From positions 434,001-498,000 of the forward strand of contig NW_026731872.1 of NCBI RefSeq assembly GCF_028476545.1: a stretch of 64,000 bases of DNA. The letters run 5' to 3'. Position numbers and translations under genes: made by a program. Under the pieces are notes generated by a model, which was not told where the DNA came from, did no database searches, and saw only the letters and a program-made list of their open reading frames with translations. This DNA comes from Physella acuta (taxonomy: Eukaryota > Mollusca > Gastropoda > Physidae). How positions within the stretch are numbered: the first letter of the stretch is position 1; every line of letters starts with the position of its first letter. Below are positions 11,401-23,330 of the stretch, in pieces.

Positions 11401-14400
11401 AAGGTCATAAGAGGGTCTAAGGCAAGCTGCACTGGTCAGCTGGGGAGCAATACAATTATTTGTTACTTAAAGGTCATAAGAGGGTCTAAGGCAAGCTGCA
11501 CTGGTCAGCTGGGGAGCAATACAATTATTTGTTACTTAAATGGTCATAAGAGGGTCTAAGGCAAGCTACACTGGTCAGCTGGGGAGCAATACAATTATTT
11601 GGTACTTAAATGGTCATAAGAGGGTCTAAGGCAAGCTACACTGGTCAGCTGGGGAGCAATACAATTATTTGTTACTTAAAGGTCATAAGAGGGTCTAAGG
11701 CAAGCTACACTGGTCAGCTGGGGAGCAATACAATTATTTGTTACTTAAATGGTCATAAGAGGGTCTAAGGCAAGCTACACTGGTCAGCTGGGGAGCAATA
11801 CAATTATTTGTTACTTAAAGGTCATAAGAGGGTCTAAGGCAAGCTACACTGGTCAGCTGGGGAGCAATACAATTATTTGTTACTTAAAGGTCATAAGAGG
11901 GTCTAAGGCAAGCTACACTGGTCAGCTGGGGAGCAAAACAATTATTTGTTACTTAAAGGGTCATAAGAGGGTCTAAGGCAAGCTGCACTGGTCAGCTGGG
12001 GAGCAAAACAATTATTTGTTACTTAAAGGGTCATAAGAGTGTCTACATACAGGAGTCAAGGTGTTAAATTTGTACTGAATTAGGGTTCTCTCCTTTTGTA
12101 ATATTTACACTGACACTGTAGTAAATCTACTCTCCTATTTCTTGTAAATGTAGATACACAAACTTACCCAGGGCATCCAAGTTTGAAAAACTGCTGGCTG
12201 ATTCAAATGGGAGTAAACTGCTTTTGACTACTGGAGCTTGACTTCTTTTAATAAAACTGTTTGTAGAAAATTATTAGGTAAAACATAAAAAATTTGAATT
12301 GTTAATTACAAACTTTTTTTTATTTAATATCAGTCTTTAGTGACATATGCTAAAAACTCGGTTAAAAATCAATGTGAAATAAACAGAGACGAACCCATCG
12401 CAATCAATCAAAGGGGAGCAGGGAACAGACTGGGAGGAGTCAACAGGGTCCAGCACTGTGCTCATCTGGGAGGACTCGACATGCTCCACCACTGTGCTGA
12501 TTTGACTCACCTCCGAGGTGTACAGATCTGGGGACCTCAGGAACTCTCTCTTGTCCTGGGTGGGGGGAGTTACAAATCTTATCAAACACTTGTACAAACT
12601 TACGTCAGGTCACAATTTTTTAAATGTTCAAAGTTATCAAAATTAAAACCAATTTAAAATAAATCAACCACATTAATGTAAGCTGGTGAAATAAATCCAA
12701 TTAAAAACCTCCTTCCCCACTCACAAACCCAAGTCTTTCCTTACCTCATCATGATCATCCAGTTTATTCCCAGCCTTTCCACTGGACAAAAAATTGATCA
12801 GCGGATCTAGACAGAAATGTTCAAATCACATTGTGACCACATTGTGTGAAATTCATTTCTTATATTAACAAGAAAAACTTCCTCAAAACCAGATAGTTTT
12901 TTCTTTCTATTTGTTTACAACTGACATTTTAATATTTTTGTGTTTAACTAGTCTATTTAGATTGTAGAATTTAATTGCTTAACTTCTGATGTCGACAAAC
13001 GACAATGTTTATATTGTGTTGTTGCGCTGCTGTTTCTACATTTTATTGCTTATTATCTATATACTACTAAAAGTCAAGTTTGTTTACATGTTTGAATATT
13101 TATTTTTTTGTTTTTTTGTTTGTTTGTTTGTTTGCCTGATCAAGTATCCTGATATGTTCGGCTCTATCTGGAGAGCTGTAAAATAGTATGTAGGTAGAGA
13201 ATAATTTTTTAATGCAGACAGACTGTTAATCACAAATTTATTTAAAGAAGTTAATTAATTTATTGATTTATTCATTGTTAAATTAACCGTATTTTTTAAA
13301 AAATGTTAATACTTTGAATAAACTTTGTGGGGATAGTGACGTCCCTTGATAGTGACGTCAGAGTTTTTTGTTGACTCTTTAGTACAATAAAATGGCGGCG
13401 TCTATCGAAGAAAATTGTGTTCCCATTCCAAAGTTTAACGCCTTCTAAATCTAATTTTCTGTCGGTCATAACTTTAACAATACGTCCGTTTGCTGTATTT
13501 ATTACGTTCCAACACTTATATCAATTTTCAACTGTCTTTTTTCATTTAGTTTTACAATAAATTTCTCTAGATCTAAAGATCAGCTGTCGAAGGAAATTTA
13601 TGAATCTAGCAATCTAGCGATTCTAGCCTAGATCTAGATCACTAAACTCAATGTAAATTCTAAATCTAGACTTAATGTAAATTCTACATCTAGAATCTAT
13701 TTCAGGCCTTAATACATCTAGAATCTATTTCAGGCCTTAATTATTTTATATAAATCTTTGTTTGGCTAATTTAAGATAAAATTTAATTTGAAAGTTACTA
13801 CTTCTAGACTAGACGCTCGAAATCAAGTTGCATCAAAGTATAGTATAAAAATTCATTGTGACGTCAGGAGTAAATAGCTAAGTTTGTAGCGTAGTCCGCT
13901 CTCATGCGAGTGGTACAGGTTCTAGACCAATATGTCAATGATATTTTTTTTCAATTTTTTTTTTTTTTAGATGTTAATGATAAAAAATGATTTTTTTTTT
14001 TCAATTTTTTTTTTTTTAGATGTTAATGATAAAGTTGCCTATCTGAACTTGGCAGGATACAGGGCAGGTGAAGTAGAGTTCATCTGTTTCTTTGTCCTAA
14101 CCATATGAAAGGATAGTGTGGTCAGAGACATGCTCGGCTGGAATCGTTTTTTAAACGATAAAAACATGTTGTCTGAGACTTGGCGGGACACTGGGCAGGT
14201 GAAGTAGAGTTGAGTAGGTCACATGTGACGTCAGTATATGAAGGGATAGTCCGAAATCGGTGTTTTCGGTGTTTTTAAAAGATAAGAAACATATTTTTGA
14301 ATGTGGGCTCTGTTTTTGTGACGATAAGTGACACTGCAGTAGCGTAGCGAGGAGGGGGGGGGGCGGGTGGGGAGGCGGGGGGGGGGGTGGGGGGGGGGAA

Positions 14401-14604
14401 GGGGAGGCGGGGGGGGGGGGGAGGAGTGAGGGGGGGGGGGGGCGGGGGGACGTATGTTGGGGCGCCAAAATGGTTTGGAAAAATAAATTGAAAGGTTGAG
14501 GGGGGTTCAAATCGAAAGTTTGAGTGGGGGGGGGGGGGGGGGGGGGAGGGGGTGCACATCAAAAGTTTGAGGGGGGGGGGGGGGGGGTTGAAAATCGAAA
14601 TCTT

Positions 14605-14636
<32 letters not shown>

Positions 14637-17600
14637 AATCGAAAAGTTTGTCCCCGGGCGCCGGGAAGGCTCGCTATGCCTCTGAGTGACAGACGTGATG
14701 TTTTTTGATGGATGACCCCCGAAACCCACAGTTATCCAAGGGATGACGGGTATTCTAGTTCTAATAAAAATTATCCAGTTAAATAAATGGAAAGCAAACT
14801 TTGTTTCAGTATTTTTAGGTTTCAAAATCAAGGTGGAGTTTGATTTAAGTGATTATTTTTTTTAAAAAAAAAGGGCATCAAAATGTTCATTATTTTGATG
14901 TAGCTGCATGACTTTAGTATTTGCTTATGGATGACTTAAGACTAAGTTGTAATGGGGATTACACATTATCTAGATAAAAATAGCAGTGATCATAATATTT
15001 CATTTGATAGGCAGACGTGGATATATCTAAAGATGGGAACCGCTAACAATAGTAGTTGTAGTGTTCTGCCTTTCTGCATCCATTACGGTGAGGCACATTA
15101 GCTATTTGTGTGGTTATCAGTTTATTTTTGTTCAACTAAATGCATCATTTTACTAATGATTTTAAAAATATTTGTTACTGTAAATTTTATTGAATATATT
15201 TTTATAAAACCCTTATTTTTGAAGTACAGCCCATTTCCTTAGGATCAGGGAAGAGTAATGTGCTGTGGCCCAGGAGCCAAGAAGTTAAGGAGTTTGACAG
15301 TGTGGGGGATATCAGGGACTGTTGAGTGGAGCATACCTTTATCTATGTCTTCTCTGTCAGCTGGTTTTTCTTTGCCATCATCTTCATTATCACTTTTATC
15401 ACCACCAACATCTTCATCATCACTCTCAACTATCTGTGACTTATTTTTCTTTCGAGAGCTCAACAAAATATCTGTAAATTTAAAAAAATTCTATCACAAA
15501 GCTCAAACTAATAAATATTTAGATAACCAGTAGCATTCACTGGACATAGCAGACAGGTTTGTCACAGTACTGGGATTAAAGTGGCTTTGTTAACCAGTGT
15601 CTAGACATGAACAGTTATTTTAAGACCAGCCCTGACCTTCATTGTCCGAGTCCTCCGCTTGCTCCTCATTGTCTGAGGCATCAAAATGGAGGTGTATCTC
15701 ACTCACGTTGTCCTCACTGTCTTCATCATTGTCATCTCCATCACTGTCATCATTCTTGTCATCTCCATCACTGTCATCCACTGCTTCTGTATCCAGTAGC
15801 GGATTGTACTAAACAGCGGATCAACAATTGTGACAGTCAACATAATTAGATCCAAATTGTAACAATAAAATGTTTCATGACAATTATGTTGGGAAAATAT
15901 TTTAATTTAAATAAAAAACAAGTCAAAAATGACTCATCAGTAAGTAGATTTTGTACATCAAAACATTTCTTCAATTGACCTGAAGAAACAAATAAGACAT
16001 GTTACTTGTACTCACATCTCTCTCATCATCAGAATCTTCTTCAACTCCATTGATCAACTTCTCTACTTCTTCCTCACTAGATTCTGAGCTGCTCTCTGAT
16101 AGCTCTTCCTCCTCTTCTTCCTCCTCCTGCTTCTCTCCTTCAAAACCTTCCTCATTCTCTAGAGCATAGAGCTGCAGCCTCCTCTGGCGCGCCTCTTCTC
16201 TCTTCTTCTTCATGCCAGCACTCAGCTCCTGCTTCAGCTTGACCAACCTGGCGCCTACACACACAGGCAGGAGATCACAGAGAACAGTTCATCAGGACAT
16301 TGGTATTCATATACTTTACTTCAATGTAAAGAGGTGTAGATGGCATTTAGTGGTACTGACCAAATCAAATGCCATAAATAAAAAGTTTTTAAAACCATGT
16401 TAGACAACTGACCTGGAGTTTCCTCTTGCAGGATGTCCTCATCTGACTCCACATGATAGGTCAAGGTCTTCAGCTTGAGCTTCTGGTGCTCACCACTCTC
16501 ACCCTCCTTCTCTACAAGGCTGGCAATCAGAGAAACCATGTTAGACATAATCAAAGATTGTAAACATTCAAGTACTTCAACAATCAATTTTTTCATTAGC
16601 CAGTGATTGACCAGCCTGGGCATCAAAACCATTTTACTTACCTTATGGCCAGGCAAAAAGTTGATGCATTTTTCAACCATGGCACATTTTAAAAATAATT
16701 TTTAAAAAATAACCACTTAAGTTTAAAAAATAAAATAAAAATAACACAAATACCAGAAAAACGTAAACAAAACTACTGCTAATATTATTTCTGGAAAATT
16801 TTTATTTTAAATGCTACAAAAAAAAAAATTTCAACATAGTCCCAGGAGCTACTTTCTTTTTCTATAGTTACATTATAAATAAAGCCAGATTCAACGGCAT
16901 AGGCATTTTAATTAGATTTTTATTTCACTAATTATATTGCCTGTAAATTTGAGAAAAAAAAAGTTAAGTTTAGAAAAATCGAAGAAAATGAACTACTAGT
17001 AATAGAACGAGAAAAAAAACGTAAACAAAACTAATAAGTCCCCGCTGTCGTAGGTACCCTCAAAATCTTGTTACCAACAAGACGTCTGCTACTACGTGTA
17101 AATATGCGTACTATACATAGTAGGGCGACCACTGCGCACCGTACTGTACCACACAATATTTTTTCGGGCGACCGCGGGCACATAGGCCTGTAAAGGGTTA
17201 AAAAAAAGTGTGGGTAGATGTTCATATACGTACATCTCATCTAACATGTTCCTTGCCTCTATAGAACAAAAGTGTGTGGGACTTTAACGTGTGGTGCAGT
17301 AAAAAGACTAAAAAATGGTAGTGATGCAAGCTTACAATGTGTGTGTTGATGCACAGCTTAGAGGGAATGTTTGCATATTGTAAAGACCAGATGTGTAAAA
17401 CAAATTCACCTCAGACTTAAAATCATGTGCTACTGACCACGTGTAAAAAGAATAAAAAAAACCCTCACCTGAGATTAACATCATGTCCAGCTTTGTGCTT
17501 CCTTGGCCTAGCATGCTCAGCAAATTTATGCATGAACTTGACCAAATCTGGATTCTTTGAGGCGGCCTCAGGCTCATCCAGGCAAATAATCCCATTGGGT

Positions 17601-20600
17601 GAGCCAGTGATGCGTGGCAGGGCTGGAAGATTCAAAGTCTCAAGTTGCTCCAGCAGACTGGGTTTTGGTGGTTTTTTTAATGCTGGGCTGCCATCACTGG
17701 CCTTGTCTAGGCCACCCACTGCATCCAGCAATTTGTTGGCAGGAGCTGTTGTGTCAACAGCTGCTTGTCCCAGGCTACCTGCTGCAGTGATTGTCTTGTC
17801 AGGGGTCAGGTCATGACCCCCGCACTGATCTGTCTCTGTGGACTGGTGAGCTGAGCCACTGACACTCTGGGAGAGAAATAAATCCCGGGATGGGTCTTTA
17901 GATAGCGATGGCACAGAGAAATGGTCAGATGATGGCACAGAGAGATGCTCTGATGAGGTAACGTCCTTGTGGCTAGAATCTGGAATTTCTTGAGTTGGAC
18001 TCTCCACATTTCTGTGGCTGAGGTCAAGCTGACCAGCTGATGTGAGGTCACACTGACCAGCAGACGTGTGGTCAGTGTTTGCTGGAACCTCTGGTGTTGT
18101 GTCTATAGGAAGGTTTAGTCTAGCTGGCACTATATCAGGTAAAGCATCCGATTCCTCAACAACCTCTGGACTCACAGTTTTTAAGTCCCCTCCTTCAAGA
18201 GTAGCTGTAGTTGTCTGCCCTTGTGATGCTATCCCAGAATCATCAGGACAGGAATGAGTTGCCACCTGATCTGCCTTGGCCTGATATTTCATCTTTCTGG
18301 GGGGTGTTGGTAGTCGGGGAATGGAAAGTTTTTCTTGTATCACATGTGCTTTCCTGGAAACAGAATTCATTTATTACTGAGTCACAAATATTGCAGTTCA
18401 ACAGTTTACTGCTAACATTTGCTTATAACCTTTCAAGGAAAACCTAAACCTTTTGATATGAAGTTAAATCAACAATCAAATAATATTTTGAGCGCAAACC
18501 CTTGAAAGTAAAATAAAAGTAACCTACACAATATCTTTAGCTCTCTTGAGTCCGGCATATTCTTGTCTTTTCTGTGAGGCTCTAGCCAGGAAATCATTGA
18601 GGGTTTTGGTTTCTGGTTCATAGTAAGGCAGGTTGACACGCGACTCTGAAACACAAAAAATTCTTGTCATGGTATAATTAACATTCATTTCTTGGCTGAT
18701 ATTTTTTAATTGGCCAGTTATGTTCAAGTACCTCTAAGCATCCTTTGTGAATCACTGTAAATCTCTAGCATTTTCTCTGCTGATGGTTTTGCTTTTCTAG
18801 AATATTTGACTCTCTCCTTTTTAGATTTGGACGCCCCCTGTTCAGGTAAAATAATATACAAGTTTCATGATACAACGCCAGATAGAAAATTATACTCCAC
18901 ACATGACCTTTAAAACTGAATTTAATTACTAATGTTACCTTAAGCTTTTTTAATTTGGCCAAAACACCAGCATTTATCTGGCTCTCATCAAAGCCTTCAT
19001 CTTCATTGCCTTCCTCATTGCTGGCATCTTCGTCACTGCCTGGCCTAACAGCATCATCCTCAAGCCCTGGGCAATGTTTCAAACAGGTCAAATAAAATTA
19101 TTTGATACCAAATTTTCTAACAGCTCAAATATAATTATTTGATACCAAATTTTCTAACAAACCCAACTCAAACATAGGCCTGGTCATTAATGTTGAAAAG
19201 TATTTGTTTTCAAATGGAACGTAATTAGTATTGCACAACAATAGATACGCCATCTAGAGAAATAAAATGAAGTACAATATACTGCATGAGACGGAGTGGT
19301 CTAGCGGTAGAGAGCTGGACTGCTAACCCGTAAGTCTCGAGTTCGAATCCGGGTTCAAGTCAGTAGACCAGGGCTGCCTACCCCAAAAAAATTTTCCCCG
19401 TAACAAGAGCATAGGTTTTCCGTAATTTTCCGTAACTTTCCGTATTTTTACACATTTTTTAAATACAATGTAAATAAGACCCATATTATATGATCGTAAA
19501 GCTCATCAGCGTAATGATGACAGTCGGCGACTCGTGCTACTTTTTATTTTATGGACTAATAATTAGTTTTTTAAAAAAAACGCCGTTAAATTCAGAATGT
19601 AAGGCGACAATGGAAAATTTCAAATAGGAATTGTTCTTGCAATGAGTAGTATGACGTATGTTATAGGCCAACACTACGGATATCTAAACCAATGTGAACT
19701 CAGTGACCCCTCGACTGTGTGTGTGTCAGGATTTTTTCTCCCGCGAACAAGAAAACGTAAGCGGCCGACGGGTGACGATGTTTAGAATTAGCATATTTCT
19801 TGAATATTTTTTTTTAAATCTACATTTTATCAATGTAATATCTAGAAGAAAAAAACAATTTTAAAAATATGATCCGTAATTGATCTAGGTGAGCCTAGAT
19901 CTCGATGTTTAGTAATATCTTGTCTTCTCGCACATCTCAAACAAAATGCCTCGATATCTCGCTATTTAGGCATTTAGCCGTAATACCGCCTCAGCAAATA
20001 TGTCTCGCCAGACTGCGCGATGAGACTTTCAATGATTTAGGCCACGCCCTTTTTTTTTCTCTACGGACAACACCGACTCGCGGGGTCAATAGTTCACAAT
20101 ATAAACACGACTGCCGCCAGCCATGACAAGAGGGGGAGGGGGGATTGTTACGGAAGAGGCTGAGAACCTTAGAACCGGATAACACACTGAAATACTGAAA
20201 TATAACTAGCTAAATTAAAATATATAACTCAGACCGGGAACATAAAGTTAAGTTACCACCAGAAATTTTTTTTTTTACACTAAAGTCGATTTTGATCTCT
20301 ACTGAAATCAAAACCGTAATTTTGCAGCATAATCGTAATTCCGTAACCTGGGTGTCAAAATCGTAAAGTTACGGGCAAAACCGTACAAGTAGGCAGCCCT
20401 GGTAGACAGTCCCTGAGTCCACCCAACTCTGATGGGTACCTAACTTACGTTAGGGAAAATAAAGGCGGCTGGGCATAGTGCTGACCACACTATCTCTTCA
20501 TATGTCGAGGTCACAGAAACAAGTGAACTCTACTTCACTTGCCCCATAGACCGTCACGTTTGAAAGGGTAACTTTACTTTACAATATACTGCAGCAAAAA

Positions 20601-23099
20601 GGAAGATCTTACTTGGTCTGTCATCGTCATCACTCTCTGCATCAAATAGTTCCTTGTTCTCCTTCCAATCTATCAAAAGCTTGGGTGTGTCGTCATCTTG
20701 GTCATCATCATCAGATGGGAAAGTGAGAGGTGGGACGGTCTCTTGATCGTTGTCAGCATTGTCTGACCCCACCTCATGGCTAGTGTCACCATCATTCTTT
20801 ACATCTTCATGGCTTTCATCATCCTCATCATCATCAAGAATCATTCTCTAAAAAAATATGAGATTATATTATAAATATAATCATACTAAAAAAAATGAGA
20901 TAATACTGCTAACATGTCTAAATAATAGCATCTGAAATTTTAGCTTCACTATATCAAATTTTGATTTCAATACCATTTGCTCTTATAAGAACAAGACAGA
21001 AAAAATTGTTGTACTCTTGCAAAATCTAACAACTTCAAAATTTCAATCTCCATCAGAAAGAACAAAAAGGTCTAAAAAGAAAACCTTGCATTAAGATGGT
21101 CTTAGACAAAGTATAGAACCAAACCATGGTGTAGACCTCAAGCTATGTCCTAAGGACTATTTAATTAATGGTGGCTATTATTCAAACAACTATTTAAGCT
21201 ATGTATTAAGGACCATTTAATGGTGGCTATTATTCAAACAACTATTCAAGCTATGTTCTAAGGACCATTTATTGATGGCTATAATTCAAACTATTAAACA
21301 ACAAGACAAATCTCTTATGTTCTTACCCGTCTTCTAACCTTTGAACCTGCACTGACAGAGACAGTAGCAGCATCATCTTCTTCATCAGATACAACTGAAA
21401 AAATAAATGAATGTATGTAAACTGTGAACCAAAAGAACCGTATCATTAAATATAACAGAACACTTGACCAGTGAGTATTCAGCAAATCAAGTATAAATAA
21501 GCTTGACCGCGGACACCTATCAGAAAACCACAAATGAAACTACCTTTTGATTGGTTGAAAGACTCCTCCATGCCAGAGTCTGACTTGTTTGTCTCCTCCT
21601 CTGGATCAGCCTTGCCAGTGCTCACCTGAAATGTTTGTCGTAATAAATTTGTTATAATGGGACCCTCAAAATTTATCACCAATCTAAATTGTTCTAAATG
21701 CAAGTCCTGAAATGTAGGTTGTAGGTCAATAGTTAAATATAGAAATCACTATTGCAGCCCAAGTGATTCAGGTGAGAAAAGTTTAACATTGTCATATTGC
21801 TTGAGTATTGCAGAATCAAATACTCATTTGAAATTAAGCTATAGGCCTACAAATTTCAGTTTTTCATCAAATACTTATTTGAAATTAAGCTAAAGGTCTA
21901 CAAATTTCAGTTTTTCATCAAATAGCCTACTTTTTTTAAATTAAGCCATAGGCCTACACATTTCAGCTTTTCTGACTAACTTTACCCACAGGCCCTCAGT
22001 TTGGGCCTTAATTATTTGATAATAATAATAACTCTGGATATACTTTAAAAGTACTACTTTGCAAATGCAATGGGGCAGGTTAATTAATTGAATTATAATA
22101 TTATATAATAATATTACATAAAATTGTGTGTGACAGAATTTAGAATTTAAGCAGGAGGTAATCTCAGGATATAGGCCTAGGGCCTTGTGTTTGTTATTAT
22201 TCCTGAATGGTTTAGCAGTAAAAGAATATAAATAACAGTGTACAGTCTGGCATGCCATTTCGGAATACACGGAAAGTCCTGAAAACAATATTTTATTTGC
22301 CATGATGTTACAATAAAAGGCTTACAGCTTACAGAGTGTTTACAAATTTTGATTGATAGAAAGAAGATAATAAAATTGTCTATTATTGCTAGTGTTTTTC
22401 GCAGTTCAATGCTGCTAGACCCCTAATCAATTTTTGCTTATCAGGAATTTTTTACTAGTCTAGATCTAGATAATCTAGATCTAGATTTAACTAGATTTGA
22501 TTACTGGGATTAGATTTTAGATCAAAAGACTAGATACTAGATCTAGACTAGATGACTAGATCTACTCATTCTATTAATTCTAACAGAACAGTCGCAAATT
22601 TTCTGCAAGCTTTTATTTGTGATTCTTTAGGTATAAATAAATAAAAACAATGACAATCACAATGGTTTATGTCATTATGATGGTACAGTGTACACCACAT
22701 GTACATAGAATCTAGACTAGATCTAGATATCTAACACTTGTCACTTGACAAACTCAAAATATGAAAATATTAAGATTTGAAGATGCTGCAGTGGATGTAA
22801 TTTCCTTAGTTCCAAGTTTGCATAATTATTTAATTTGAGTGTAACAAACACTAATAATTGACATTAATTGATGCCTCGTGCATCATTTAGATTTAGGTAG
22901 ATTGTAGATCTTCTAGATCTAAATCTAAATCTAGACTCACTCGTCGGGCAAAGAGTCACAACTACACCCGACAGTGGCAGACGCAACTTTTTTTTTATTT
23001 TAAACACAATTACAATTATTTATTTTATTAGACTGATAGTGATAGTTATTGATCTAAAACCTGATTAGTATGATCACTAAAGAGATCCTCCGCAATCAT
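5417..23099 (-). CDS. CLSPN: Claspin, ATR-CHK1 checkpoint adaptor and replication fork protein
   Basis: Claspin travels with the replisome and presents CHK1 to ATR. I traced 26 exons, 5' to 3' on the minus strand: 23099-23061 (tentative start), 21625-21544, 21394-21327, 20847-20613, 19066-18939, 18837-18732, 18645-18528, 18353-17469, 16519-16413, 16254-16016, 15808-15637, 15471-15337, 12806-12745, 12555-12395, 12256-12168, 11232-11043, 10692-10527, 9602-9466, 9285-9245, 9116-8984, 8303-8182, 7701-7580, 7476-7410, 7274-7201, 7100-6957, 5539-5417. Phases all match; the sum is 3,945 nt (1,314 residues; human 1,339). Diagnostic blocks: [20 protein letters not shown] (PIP-like), acidic [16 protein letters not shown], a CHK1-binding LCSGSF at about residues 932-937, [45 protein letters not shown], and C-terminal DSIFNLLD. 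The protein is acidic and mostly disordered. The first exon ([13 protein letters not shown], phase 0) rests on fit alone. Confidence 0.95.
5566..6926. repeat. Minisatellite filling the last claspin intron
   Basis: Units of 31 bp (core GTGCTTGGTGCCAGCYACAT) alternate with a 24-bp form that lacks seven bases. Blocks of several units recur, giving a higher-order pattern. The array occupies nearly all of the 1,417-bp intron between the exons ending at 6957 and beginning at 5539. It is open in several frames on both strands, but none of these reading frames is a gene. Confidence 0.95.
7914..8231 (-). repeat. 53-bp minisatellite carrying a claspin exon end and splice donor, 6 copies
   Basis: Six 53-bp units each contain, on the minus strand, the coding stretch for [13 protein letters not shown] followed by the donor GCAG/GTTAG. 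The unit nearest the exon body (donor at 8181-8180) is the real end of the 8303-8182 exon, because it joins in phase to the exon at 7701. Two units differ by one base from the rest. Reading through the first donor gives an immediate in-frame TAG. Confidence 0.95.
8312..8862. repeat. 33-bp minisatellite abutting a claspin splice acceptor, about 17 copies
   Basis: The unit begins AGGTCATGTAGGTGTGGTTG. On the minus strand the last unit runs into the acceptor of the 8303-8182 exon: TGACCTATT belongs to the unit and GACAG follows directly. The branch-point region and pyrimidine context of this exon are therefore supplied by repeat sequence. Long open frames in this array are artefacts of a 33-bp period. 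Confidence 0.9.
8900..8985 (-). repeat. 26-bp minisatellite carrying a claspin splice donor, 4 copies
   Basis: The units start at 8900, 8926, 8952 and 8978, with a degenerate copy before them. Each contains, on the minus strand, GGTTCACAT/GTGAGT, the end of the 9116-8984 exon and its donor. The exon-proximal copy is the one that joins in phase to the exon starting at 8303 (GRVHM then KQLQDDDD). Reading past the donor gives TGA at once. Confidence 0.93.
9785..10478. repeat. 37-bp minisatellite in a claspin intron, about 18 copies
   Basis: The core is CACCAGGAGTGATGGTAGCA. Variant units (CAACACC instead of CATCACC, and TATGACCCA instead of TATGGTCCA) occur in the same order in two places, near 10120-10170 and 10385-10440, so a multi-unit block has been copied. 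This array lies in the intron between 10527 and 9602 and does not visibly include either splice site. Confidence 0.93.
11212..12045 (-). repeat. 69-bp minisatellite carrying a claspin splice acceptor, 12 copies
   Basis: Twelve 69-bp units each contain, on the minus strand, the acceptor TGCTCCCCAG followed by the first bases of the 11232-11043 exon (CTGACCAGTGTAGCTTGCC). Only the lowest-coordinate copy continues into the real exon. In every other copy the next bases give an in-frame TAG seven codons after the junction. Each unit also holds a weak donor-like TTTAA/GTAACA, so a unit could in principle act as a tiny exon or recursive splice site. Confidence 0.95.
14036..14240 (-). mobile_element. 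Two truncated SINE fragments
   Basis: Reverse-complemented, both pieces contain GAACTCTACTTCACCTGCCC, and the first also contains CTGACCACACTATC. These match the 3' half of the SINE copies at 19287-20580 and 25679-25889. No tRNA head remains. Confidence 0.7.
14337..14684. mobile_element. Short hAT-like MITE filled with poly-G tracts
   Basis: The ends are CAGTAGCGTAGCGAG and, inverted, CAGAGGCATAGCGAG. Flanking AGTGACA repeats lie next to both ends and suggest an 8-bp target duplication with one mismatch and two extra bases on the left. The interior is a series of long G runs separated by variants of TCGAAAGTTTGAG. It is non-autonomous. Confidence 0.65.
16520..17468. other. Claspin intron, nothing recognised
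   Basis: AT-rich single-copy-looking sequence between two claspin exons, with a more GC-rich patch at 17035-17190. No repeat, RNA gene or further exon was recognised. Confidence 0.5.
19287..20580 (+). mobile_element. tRNA-Ser-derived SINE split by a DNA transposon
   Basis: The head (GTGGTCTAGCGGTAGAGAGC, then loop CTGCTAA and GAGTTCGAATCC) resembles tRNA-Ser with anticodon GCT. The body contains CTGATGGGTACCTAACTTAC and ends in TTTACTTT. A 13-bp target-site duplication ACAATATACTGCA flanks it at 19274-19286 and 20581-20593. The SINE is interrupted by a 1,033-bp DNA element at 19369-20401. The right duplication ends only about 20 bp from the claspin donor at 20612. Confidence 0.9.
19369..20401. 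mobile_element. 1.03-kb non-autonomous DNA transposon nested in the SINE
   Basis: It has perfect 13-bp terminal inverted repeats CAGGGCTGCCTAC and GTAGGCAGCCCTG, and a 6-bp direct repeat GTAGAC on both sides. The uninterrupted SINE at 25679 shows the empty-site sequence. No transposase was recognised inside. Subterminal parts are rich in CCGTAA and its variants. The superfamily is uncertain; the ends look hAT-like, but the visible target duplication is six, not eight, bases. Confidence 0.88.
20850..21326. other. Claspin intron with a three-copy tandem repeat
   Basis: At about 21140-21295 a roughly 60-bp AT-rich unit containing GTGGCTATTATTCAAACAAC occurs three times, ending about 30 bp before the donor of the 21394-21327 exon. 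The rest shows nothing recognisable. Confidence 0.7.
21700..23060. other. Proposed first claspin intron
   Basis: A short tandem repeat with CTACAAATTTCAGTTTTTCA lies at 21825-21965, and TCTAGATC-type low complexity at 22455-22570 and 22700-22940. No exon was recognised other than the proposed start exon at 23061-23099. Confidence 0.5.
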
Positions 23100-23330
23100 T
23101 CCGTTATTTAGTGACAGAACATTTTTGTATTTTTATTGAACAAATCTAAATGTATTGTCAAATGTAGATTAGATCTAATGCAGACTAATGCTTCATTACT
23201 TGGCGCTACAGTACAACCATCAACAATAATAGCCGAACTTCCCGCTTGATGACGAAGTACACTAGCTGTCGCAACTACACACATTTCCGATTTTTCCTAC
23301 ATGTAGTTTATTGACCAGATAAAATTTTGA
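23100..23330 (-). promoter_or_regulatory. Probable claspin 5' UTR and promoter
   Basis: This follows from the tentative start codon at 23099-23097. The sequence is unique with some CpG (for example around 23215-23280). I see no clear TATA box. The location is an inference. Confidence 0.35.

Larger units (their letters stand above)
12810..15336. other. Large claspin intron with transposon debris
   Basis: This intron contains no claspin exon that I can see. It holds two CRE-like TGACGTC sites at about 13338-13362 followed by AAAATGGCGGCGTC at about 13390, and TCTAGA-type low complexity at 13560-13740. It also holds a duplicated pyrimidine tract block at 13955-14030, reverse-strand SINE fragments at 14036-14240, and a G-tract MITE at 14337-14684. 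Confidence 0.7.

Noticed and set aside
14151-14831. Proline-rich frames on the minus strand
   Set aside because: They come from poly-G tracts of a MITE.
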